64,000 bases of DNA from Streptomyces antibioticus (GTDB taxonomy: Bacteria > Actinomycetota > Actinomycetes > Streptomycetales > Streptomycetaceae): positions 686,519-750,518 of the forward strand of contig NZ_KQ948425.1 in NCBI RefSeq assembly GCF_001514065.1, written 5' to 3'. Position 1 is the first letter of the stretch. Every line of letters begins with the position of its first letter. The notes under the pieces were generated by a model. The model was not told the origin of the DNA and ran no database searches. It saw only the letters and a list, made by a program, of their open reading frames with translations. A program made the translations under genes and the position numbers. Of this stretch, positions 55,092 to 63,100 are shown one piece after another.

Positions 55092-56387
55092 CTAGGGCGT
55101 GTCGCCCGCCGGCGGCAGCGCGGCCCAGACCTCTTGCAGCAGCGTCTCGTAATGCTCCCCGTAAGTGACCACGCCCGCGAACACCGCGTCGAGCGCGGCC
55201 CGCAGCGGGTCGGCCTCCGCGGCTCCCGTCACCGCGGGAAGCGCCATGTGCGGCTGGGACATCCGCTGGGACGGGTTCGGGGCACCGTGGGTGACGCCCA
55301 TGGTGAATACGGCGGTTTCGGACCGGCGCCCGGGCACCCGCTGCGGGCTCGACCACTGCACGGCGGCAGCCGCAGGGCCCACGATCTGCGGCGCCTCCCA
55401 AGCCGTCACCTCCGGCCGTGGCGCGGGCGGCCGGAACGAAGGCCGCTCAGGCGGAACGGCCTCGCCCACGGTCCGGTCCGGGGCCTGCGGGTCGTCGGCC
55501 AGGGTCTGCCACATGCGATCCCAGTCGTCGAAGGGCGGCGGCAGGGGACGTCCCTCCGCCAGCGCGGTCAGCCCGTCGGTGACCCAGTCGAGGGCGGTGA
55601 GACCGGACTGCTCGCAGGCCCGCCGGGCCGCCAACAGGGCGATGGCACGCTGGACTTCAGGACCGGCGGCATCGATCGCATGGACCAGGGACGGGTCGAA
55701 GCGCACCAGACCAGCCACGTTCCCCAGGACCTCACGCAGGGCCTGGCTGGGCAGCTGCCCGCCCCACTCCCAGCGCTCCAGGGCGAGCTGGTTCTCCCGC
55801 TCGGCCCGCTCCTTTTCGAGCCGCTCCCGGCGCTCGGCCTCGGCCCGCTCCTCGGGGGTGGGCGCGGGCGGTTGCTCGGCCGCGTAGTTGTGCCAGTAGG
55901 CGGCGATCCCCGACGTCTGCTTGAGCACACGGTCGGGCTTCGGCGGAGCGGGCCAGAACTGCAGGAGGTAGGAGTCCAGTTGTGGTTCGTCGTCCAGCCG
56001 GGTGTCCTTCCTGTTCGCCTCGTCCATGCCCTTCGCGCAGTACCGCACGCGGTAGTCGGTCTCCTCCAGGTCCAGCTCCCAGACGGCTTCGCCCGCCCAC
56101 TGCACCAGTCGGCTGTCCGCCGAGACAGGGCGGAAGGACACCTCCACCACGTCCTCCCACCGCGGGTCCAGGGCGGGCGGCTCCTCATGGACCTCGACGG
56201 TGAAACCGACGTCCCCCGTGTGCAGCCCAGTCGACAGCCACAGCGCGCCCGGGATCGCGGCGCCGCACAGTCCCGCGCGCTGCCCGGCGAACGACTCGGC
56301 GAGATCCGGGCCGAAGCCGTCCGGGTCGCTCTCGACATAGATCTGCCCGTAGTGCACGAACACTTCGCCCTCGACCGGCCTGCGCAT
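55092..56387 (-). CDS. hypothetical protein, 431 aa
   Basis: I do not recognise this protein. It begins with a beta-rich domain (VFVHYGQIYVESDPDGFGPD, RAGLCGAAIPGALWLSTGLH, VEVHEEPPALDPRWEDVVEV). A charged coiled-coil-like linker (PEERAEAERRERLEKERAER) follows, then a helical C-terminal half with Pro-rich spacers. No signal or membrane helix. The ATG at 56387 has GGGAGG upstream. Codon use is normal for the window. It lies outside the regulon-type promoters. Confidence 0.72.
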   Translation of the reverse strand: MRRPVEGEVFVHYGQIYVESDPDGFGPDLAESFAGQRAGLCGAAIPGALWLSTGLHTGDVGFTVEVHEEPPALDPRWEDVVEVSFRPVSADSRLVQWAGEAVWELDLEETDYRVRYCAKGMDEANRKDTRLDDEPQLDSYLLQFWPAPPKPDRVLKQTSGIAAYWHNYAAEQPPAPTPEERAEAERRERLEKERAERENQLALERWEWGGQLPSQALREVLGNVAGLVRFDPSLVHAIDAAGPEVQRAIALLAARRACEQSGLTALDWVTDGLTALAEGRPLPPPFDDWDRMWQTLADDPQAPDRTVGEAVPPERPSFRPPAPRPEVTAWEAPQIVGPAAAAVQWSSPQRVPGRRSETAVFTMGVTHGAPNPSQRMSQPHMALPAVTGAAEADPLRAALDAVFAGVVTYGEHYETLLQEVWAALPPAGDTP

Positions 56388-56466
56388 CGCTACCTCCCGT
56401 GGATGTGCCACCACCCTACGAACGGCCACTGACAATGCCCGCCGTCGCCCGTGACCCCAGACCGCG

Positions 56467-56985
56467 CTAGGACTTCTTCGCCGTCCGGGCCCGGTACGCC
56501 GCGACCGTCGTCCGGCTCGCGCAGGCGTTGGAGCAGAAGCGGCGTGTCCGGTTCCGTGACTGGTCCACGAAGTAGTTGTCGCAGCCTTCCGCCGCGCACC
56601 GCCCCAGCGTCACCGCCGGCTCCCCGGCCACGACCAGCGCGAGCTGGGCGGCGATGAGCTGGCCGGCCCAGCGCTCGGCCGGGGTGCCGTTTCGGCTGAA
56701 GTGGACGTGCCAGCCGCCGAGTCCGTCATGGTCGGACAGGTGCATCTCCGGCGGATAGTCACGCAGCAGCCGGTGCACGGCCGCGGGTTCGGTGCCGTCG
56801 ACGGCCTGCGCCAAGGCCTCCCGCACGAGGTCGGGCAGGTCGCCGTAGTCGCCGCCCGGCGGCGGAGTGATCTCGTGCTCCTCGAAGAACCGGCCGACCA
56901 GTTCGCCGTGTTGGTCGAGGGTCCTCGTGTTGGCCAGCTCCACGGCCAGCCGCGTCACGTTACCGACGTAGTCACCGTAATGCAC
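56467..56985 (-). CDS. CGNR zinc-finger (ABATE-domain) putative transcriptional regulator
   Basis: This is a 172-residue protein. The N-terminal ABATE region (YVGNVTRLAVELANTRTLDQ) is followed by the C-terminal CGNR-type zinc finger CAAEGCDNYFVDQSRNRTRR with FCSNAC. CGNR proteins are thought to bind DNA and regulate neighbouring genes. I choose the GTG at 56985 because AGGTGG lies 4 nt upstream; longer versions would overlap the divergent gene. An inverted repeat in the shared region is a likely operator. Confidence 0.82.
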   Translation of the reverse strand: MHYGDYVGNVTRLAVELANTRTLDQHGELVGRFFEEHEITPPPGGDYGDLPDLVREALAQAVDGTEPAAVHRLLRDYPPEMHLSDHDGLGGWHVHFSRNGTPAERWAGQLIAAQLALVVAGEPAVTLGRCAAEGCDNYFVDQSRNRTRRFCSNACASRTTVAAYRARTAKKS

Positions 56986-56992
56986 TTGACCA

Positions 56993-57045
56993 CCTACATC
57001 GCCGCTTCCTAATGTAGGCGCCATGCTAACTGATGCCACCTACAT
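56993..57045. promoter_or_regulatory. CCTACAT/ATGTAGG inverted repeats between divergent genes
   Basis: CCTACAT (56993-56999) pairs with ATGTAGG (57012-57018), with a second CCTACAT at 57039-57045 inside the first codons of the right gene. Probable operator for the CGNR protein. Confidence 0.6.
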
Positions 57046-57703
57046 CGCCCGTCGGCTGCATCTGCTCGGGGAATGGGACGCCGCGCTCGCCGTCCTGGGT
57101 CCGGACGCCGAACCCGAGCTGCGCGCGGAGATCGCCGTAGAGCGCTGGTTCTTCCGGATCGAGCATCACGAGGAGGCCGAGAAGGCGGTCGCGGTGCTCG
57201 ATCCCTCGTCGCCGACCGCGCAGCTGCTCACGGCGCGACTGGCCTACAGCCGGCTGCTGTTCCGCCGCGCCCCGCGCCCCGACGACCGCGCCGTCGCCGA
57301 GGCCGGCTACCGGGCGGCGGTCGAGCGCGGCGACGAGAAGCTGCGCGGCTGGGCCGAGTTCCACTGGGCGGTCCTGCTGGACAACATCGACGAGGACCCG
57401 GCGGCCGCCGACCCGCACTACGAGACGGCCCTCGACATCGCCAAGGCGTCCGGCGACGAGTTCCTCGAGTCGTACATCATCCGCCACGTCGCTCCGCGCC
57501 GGGAGCCCGCCGAGCGGATCGCGATGCTGCGCCGCTCACTCCACCTGCGCGCCGCGCTCGGCGCCCGGCCGCAGACCGTCGCCGCGCAGGCCCTGCTCGC
57601 CCGCGCCCTCCCCGAGGACGACCCGGAACGCGCCGAACTCATCCGCACCTTCCGCCCGGCCGCGGAGGAACTGCACATCGGCTGGCTGCTGTCCGACCAC
57701 TGA
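57023..57703 (+). CDS. TPR-like helical repeat protein
   Basis: This 226-residue, all-helical acidic protein has TPR-like pairs (IARRLHLLGEWDAALAVLGP, EEAEKAVAVLDPSSPTAQLL, EAGYRAAVERGDEKLRGWAE, DPHYETALDIAKASGDEFLE). It is probably a scaffold or peptide-binding protein. The ATG at 57023 is very close to the divergent operator, so the transcript may be nearly leaderless and strongly repressed by the CGNR protein. Confidence 0.7.
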   Translation: MLTDATYIARRLHLLGEWDAALAVLGPDAEPELRAEIAVERWFFRIEHHEEAEKAVAVLDPSSPTAQLLTARLAYSRLLFRRAPRPDDRAVAEAGYRAAVERGDEKLRGWAEFHWAVLLDNIDEDPAAADPHYETALDIAKASGDEFLESYIIRHVAPRREPAERIAMLRRSLHLRAALGARPQTVAAQALLARALPEDDPERAELIRTFRPAAEELHIGWLLSDH

Positions 57704-57758
57704 ACCGACTGCGCATACGGTGAGCACAGCTTCATGACGTGTGCGAGAAGGAGACAGG

Positions 57759-58328
57759 ATGAGCGGGCGGCGGCCGACGGGGTCCGGCGGGTTCGTGAAG
57801 GTGTGCGGGCTCACCCAGGAGCAGCAGATCGACTGGGCCATCGAGCTGGGCTACGACGCCATCGGGGTCGTGGTGACTCCCAAGAGTAAGCGGTACTGCC
57901 CGCCCGAGCGGGCCGTGGCGCTCGCCGACCACGCCCGCGGGCGGATCCCCACGTTCGCCGTGGCGCTGGCCCACGAGGAGACGAAGGCCGTCGCGGAGCA
58001 CTTCGACACGATCCAGGTCTACGAGATGGTCGACCTCCCCAACCTCGCCCTCGCCTCCGGCACGCCGCCCGAGCACCCGGAGGCCCTGGAGTACTTCTTC
58101 TACGACGCCAGCACGGGCAGCGGTGTCTTCGCGGACATCCCCGAGTGGGTCAGGGACGTACCCGGGCGGGTCGTGATCGCCGGAGGCCTCGACGAGCACA
58201 ACGTGGCGGGCGTGATCGACGCCTTCGCGCCCTACGGGGTCGACGTCTCCAGCAGTGTCGAGACCGCGCCGGGTATCAAGAGCCGGGAGAAGATGGCCGC
58301 CTTCATCGCCGCGGCCCGCTCCCACTGA
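57759..58328 (+). CDS. phosphoribosylanthranilate isomerase-like (TrpF-family) protein
   Basis: This is a 189-residue TIM-barrel protein. It has the TrpF N-terminal motif KVCGLT (catalytic Cys), a later Asp in FFYDASTGSG that aligns with the catalytic acid, GGLDEHNV, and the phosphate-binding GVDVSSSVETAPGIKS. Streptomyces normally use the bifunctional PriA for this step, so a separate TrpF-type gene outside trp genes suggests another sugar-phosphate isomerisation or a backup. Start ATG has AAGGAGA 6 nt upstream. Confidence 0.85.
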   Translation: MSGRRPTGSGGFVKVCGLTQEQQIDWAIELGYDAIGVVVTPKSKRYCPPERAVALADHARGRIPTFAVALAHEETKAVAEHFDTIQVYEMVDLPNLALASGTPPEHPEALEYFFYDASTGSGVFADIPEWVRDVPGRVVIAGGLDEHNVAGVIDAFAPYGVDVSSSVETAPGIKSREKMAAFIAAARSH

Positions 58329-58334
58329 GCGGGC

Positions 58335-59393
58335 TCACTCCAGCAGCGTGCGCAGGGGGCCCGCCGGCAGTCCATGGCGGGTGTGGCCGCGCGGGCCCGT
58401 GGTCGTGGTGGCCGTCAGCAAGGAGTTGAGGACGGCCTCCTCCACGGCGTCGAGCACGGCGCCGAAGAGCGGGTCGAGCCGGTCGTCGGGCAGCACGGTC
58501 GGACCGGCGGGCTCGCCCAGCGGGCGGGTGCCGAAGGCGAGGCCGTAGTCGCCGCTGCCATGGCCGTACGCGGCACCGACGCGGGCCAGGGCGTAGACCG
58601 CGCGACGGGCCACCCGGGTCAGCTGGCGGGCGTCCAGCGGCGCGTCGGTGGCGGCCAACACCATGCAGGAGCCGCGGTCGGAACCGACGTCCGGGTCGGG
58701 CAGACCGACGTCGACAGGCGTGACCGTACGACCCGAAATCCTGAGCGTGCCACCGAAGTTGGCCTGCACCAGCACCCCCACCGTCACCTCACGGCCGCCC
58801 AGCGCGAGCCGTCGCGACGAGGTGCCGACACCGGCCTTGAACCCGAGCGCGGTGGTCCCCGTGCCGGCCCCCACGCATCCTTCGGCCACCGGCCCGTCGG
58901 ACGCGTTCTCCAGCGCGGACCGGACATGCTGCTCGCGCACCGGTCGTGCGCGGATGTCGGACAGCAGCCCGTCGTTGCACTCCCCCACGACCGGGTTCAG
59001 GCTCCGCACGTCCTCGTTGCCCGGCCGCTCCAACATCCAGCCGACCAGGGCGTCGGCGACCCGGAACGCGGAGAGGGTCGAGGTGAGCAGCACCGGCGTC
59101 TCCAGCGCGCCGAGTTCGGCCAGCTGCGTGCCGCCCAGCAGCTTGCCGTACCCGTTGCCCACGAACACCCCGGCGGGCAGCGGGCGTTGCGGGCCGATCC
59201 CGTCCGGCACGATCGCGGTGACGCCGCTGTGCACCCGCGGCGGGTCGATGAGCGTGGTGTGGCCGACCCGGACGCCCGGCACATCGGTGAGCGCGTTGTG
59301 CGGTCCGGTGGGCAGGTCACCTACGCCGAGACCGATGTCCCGGGCCCGGGGAGCGGAGCCGGAGGAGGACGGGCGTGGGGCCGATGCGCTCAT
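58335..59393 (-). CDS. P1 family (DmpA/NylC-like) N-terminal nucleophile aminopeptidase
   Basis: This is a 352-residue DmpA-fold protein. The precursor should self-cleave before a Ser or Thr to make the active enzyme. The expected region is GSDRGSCMVLAATDAPL, and the earlier blocks ITDVPGVRVGHTT-like (ALTDVPGVRVGHTTLI), VFVGNGYGK and VGECNDG match the family. Possible substrates are D-/beta-peptides or nylon oligomers. It is convergent with the TrpF-like gene, 6 bp away. Confidence 0.88.
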   Translation of the reverse strand: MSASAPRPSSSGSAPRARDIGLGVGDLPTGPHNALTDVPGVRVGHTTLIDPPRVHSGVTAIVPDGIGPQRPLPAGVFVGNGYGKLLGGTQLAELGALETPVLLTSTLSAFRVADALVGWMLERPGNEDVRSLNPVVGECNDGLLSDIRARPVREQHVRSALENASDGPVAEGCVGAGTGTTALGFKAGVGTSSRRLALGGREVTVGVLVQANFGGTLRISGRTVTPVDVGLPDPDVGSDRGSCMVLAATDAPLDARQLTRVARRAVYALARVGAAYGHGSGDYGLAFGTRPLGEPAGPTVLPDDRLDPLFGAVLDAVEEAVLNSLLTATTTTGPRGHTRHGLPAGPLRTLLE

Positions 59394-59428
59394 GATCGGC
59401 ACCCTACGCGAGCACGCGTGCGGTGCGG

Positions 59429-60115
59429 CTAGGCCTTGTCGAGTTGGTCCGCCAGGTCGGTCAGGTCGTCGGCGTACAGGTCGAAGCGGTCCTCGGGGGC
59501 GGGCGGGTCGCCGACCGGGCGGGCGACGTACGCGGTGCGCAGGCCGAGGCGCTGGGCGCCGCGCAGGTCCCAGGCGTGGGCGGCGACCATCAGGAGTCGC
59601 TCCGGCGGTCGTCCGGAGACGGTGACGGCCAGTCGGTAGACCGCGGGGTCCGGTTTGAAGGTCCCGGCCTCCTCGGCGGACAAGGCCTGATGCCAGCGCA
59701 GTCCGGCGTGGGCGCTGAGTTCCAGCAAGGCCGTCCGGCTCGCGTTGGACAGGCCGATCAGCGGGTACCGCTCGGCGAGCCGGGCGAGCCCCGCCACGGT
59801 GTCGGGCCACGCGGGGAGCCGGCGGGCCGACTCGACGAGCGCGGCGGCGGCCGAGGCGTCGGCCCCGGCGGCGTCGGCGACCAGCAGCGCCGCTTCCCGG
59901 TCGATGACCTCGCTGGTGGCAGGAGGCCTCGCCCCGTCCACGACGCGGCCCTGCTCGTGCTCGACGTGCCGTTGCCACAGGGAGAGGAGTTCCTCGACCC
60001 TGGTCTCGTCGAGCGAGGCGTCAAGTGCGCGGATGCCGGCACGGAGTCCCGCCGGTTCGTCGACGAGGGTGCCGAGCACGTCGAACACGAGGGCGTCGAT
60101 CGCCGGCTCTGCCAT
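59429..60115 (-). CDS. haloacid dehalogenase, type II
   Basis: This 228-residue HAD protein has the nucleophile loop FDVLGTLVDEPAG, the Ser/Asn motif IGLSNASRTALLE, EAGTFKPDPAVYRLA and MVAAHAWDLRGAQRLGLRTA. This fits L-2-haloacid dehalogenases and related phosphatases. The nucleophile position has Asp. The ATG has GGAGG 9 nt upstream. Substrate unproven. Confidence 0.88.
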   Translation of the reverse strand: MAEPAIDALVFDVLGTLVDEPAGLRAGIRALDASLDETRVEELLSLWQRHVEHEQGRVVDGARPPATSEVIDREAALLVADAAGADASAAAALVESARRLPAWPDTVAGLARLAERYPLIGLSNASRTALLELSAHAGLRWHQALSAEEAGTFKPDPAVYRLAVTVSGRPPERLLMVAAHAWDLRGAQRLGLRTAYVARPVGDPPAPEDRFDLYADDLTDLADQLDKA

Positions 60116-60192
60116 GGGCGGGCCTCCCGGAGGGGTCACGGTGCGGGGCGGTGCCGGCACCCGGCGAGTGCCCGCACCGCCCGGTGTCAAGC

Positions 60193-63100
60193 TCACCGTC
60201 GGGCGGCGCCGATGGTGATGATGCCGGCCAGCTTCGGGCTGGTGGCGTTGTCGTAAACGACCTCGCCGCCCGCCTTCTTCCAGATCTTGATCCGGAACGT
60301 GTGCGCGGTGGCCGTGACCCGGAATCCGTAGCCGCTGCCGCCGTTGACCGTGCCGGATCCCTGGTAGACCGCCTGGTCGCCGGTGACCACGAGCCAGTCG
60401 GAGCCGGTCGAGCGGAACTTCAGCTTGGCCGGGCCGAAGTCGAGCGTCGCCCACCCCGTGGGGACGGTGGCTCCCTTCTCGTACAGGGCCACGAGGGAGA
60501 AGGCGGCCTTGCCGGTCAGGGCCGGGCGGGCGGGGTAGGCGCCGGCCGGGGAGGTATAGACACCGGTGCCGAAGGCGGGTCCTGCCGAGCGGTCGTAGGC
60601 GATCAGCTCGGGGAGGGTGCCGCTGTCCGAGGCGCCGTCGTCGTCGGTGACCGTGATGACCGGGCGACGGATGCCGGCCTTGGTGTAAGTGTGCTCGGCC
60701 CGGCAGCCGGTCGCGGTGACCTGGCCGGCCTGGGGTGCAGTGCCGTCCTTCCAGTCGACCTTGCAGGTGTGGGTGTCGGAGGAGCCGGGGTCGGTGAAGG
60801 CGGCCGTGACGACGGCGGTCCTGCCCACCGACACCGCGGACTTGGGGCCGGTCGCGGCGGTGATGGCCGGTGCCGCGTTGGCGACCTTCACGGTGGCGGT
60901 GTCGCTGCTGCGGCCGCCGGTGAGGGTGACGGTGTAGGTGCCGTCGTCGGTGCAGGTGAGGGTGGTGTGCACCGCCGCCGGGTCGGCGAAGGTACAGGGC
61001 GCGCCTGCCTCGACCGTCCACTTCGGGGTGCCCGCGCCCGAGAGGGTGCCGCTCAGTGCGAGCGCGTCGCCTTCGCTCCCCTCGGCGTTCGGGCCGGCGT
61101 GCACGACGGTGACCGGATCGATGCTGGTGAGCGTCGGCACGACCTTCTTGATCAGGCCGTCCGCGTCGAACTCCAGCTTGTCGACGGTGGTTTCACGGTG
61201 CGTGCCGTCTCCGCCGGGGACGGCGAACCGGTGGTAGGCGATGTACCAGTCGTCGGTGTTGGGGACGTGGACGACGGAGTGGTGGCCAGGGCCCTTGATG
61301 CCGAGCGAGAGATCCTTCTCCAGGATCACTCCGCGCTTGGTCCACGGGCCGGTGGGCGAGGAGCCGGTGGCGTAGGCGACGCGGTAGTTCTCGTCCCGGG
61401 TGTCGTTCTCCGACCACATGAAGTAGTAGATGCCCTTGCGCTTGATGACGAAGGAGCCCTCGTTGTAGCCGCTGGGGGTGATGTCCTTCGTCTTCGCGGT
61501 GTCGATCGAGACCATGTCCGCGTTGAGCGGCGCGACGTAGGCGTGGCCGTTGCCCCAGTAGAGGTACGACGTGCCGTCGTCGTCCGTGAACACGGCCGGG
61601 TCGATCATCTGGCCGCTGTACTGGCCGGCCTTCAGCAGGGGGTGGCCGAGTGCGTCCTTGAAGGGCCCGGTCGGCGAGTCGGACACGGCGACACCGATGT
61701 TGGCGTCGGCGCAGAAGTAGAAGTAGTACTTGCCGTCCTTCTCGGCGATGGTCGGCGCCCAGGCGCGGCTGTCCGCCCAGGAGACGTCGGGACCGAGGTC
61801 GAGGATGACGCCGTGGTCCTTCCAGTGGACCAGGTCGGTGGAGGAGTACGCCTTGAACTGCGTGCCGCTCCAGCCCTCGAAGCCGTCGGTGGTCGGGTAG
61901 AGGTAGAAGGTGTCGCCGAAGCGGACGATGTTCGGGTCCGCGTTGAGACCGGGCAGGACCGGGCTCTTCATGATGAGCGCGGACACCGTCCAGGTGCGCT
62001 TCTTGCCGTCGGAGCCGGTCACTTCGTACGTCACCGGCTTGCTGAAGTCCTGGACACTGCCGGAGGCGGGGCTGATGGCTGCGCCATGGGCGAGGGTGAA
62101 CTCCGGTGCCAGTGAAGTGAGATCGCTGCCTTCCTTCAACGGCAGCGTGATCTTGCTGTCCGCGTTGTCGATGATCGCGTCGACCTTCAGACCGGTCTGC
62201 GTCGCCTTGGCGATGCCCGCGGTGTTGCCGCTGAGCTCCATGACCTCCGCGGGCGTGAGGGCGCGGTCGTAGATGCGGAAGTCGTCGACCTCGCCGCCGA
62301 AGTAGGGGTCGGCCGCGTACAGGGAGCGGCCGATGTAGCCGGTGTAGTCCTTGTTCGCGTCGTACAGTTCGGACGGCTTGATGCCGGTCGTGGTGCGGGC
62401 CGCCTCGACGCCGTCGACGTAGAGGACCATCGTGCCGGTCGTGCCGTCGAGGGTGACGGTGACGTGCTGCCACTTGCCCGGGGTGAGCCCGGAGCCGGCC
62501 GTCAGCTTGGACTCTGCGGACCAACTCGCCTTGGTGATGGCGGAGTAGAGGCTGGAGCCGCCGTTGGACGGGGTGGCGAACAGGTACTTGTTGCTGTCGG
62601 GGCCGAGCCCGAACAGCCACTGGAAGCTCGCGCCGCCCTGCCACTTGGCGTACGTCGACACGGTCACGCTGTCGGCGTTCTTCAGCACGCCGTTGGGGAT
62701 CTTCACGTACGGGGACGTGGCCGAGTCGCCGGACATCTTGAACGAGCCGCCGTCGACTCCGGTGCCGAACGCGGGAGTTCGGGCGTAGGTGCCGTGGTAG
62801 CCGTGGCCGCTGGCGTCGCGGGCGATGTTGCCGCCGGTCTCGTCGAAGTCGTACTCCAGGAGCAGGTCCGCCGGGACGTCCGGCCCCTCCGCCGAGACGG
62901 TGACCTGGGCCTGGACCGGCAGTGCGGCGCCGTCGGGCAGGCTGCCGGTGACCGTGAAGGTGCCGGGCTGCGCGTACTCGGACGCCGGGACGTCCTCCCA
63001 GTCGACGGCGACGGGGCGCTTGACGCCGTCGGCGTAGGTGGCGATCACGGTGGCAGGCAGGACCGGGGCCTCACCGGTCCGGGTCTTGACCTGGATGTCC

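Noticed and set aside
60025-62115. 696-codon plus-strand frame opposite the GH43 gene
   Set aside because: Antisense of a clearly conserved multidomain enzyme.
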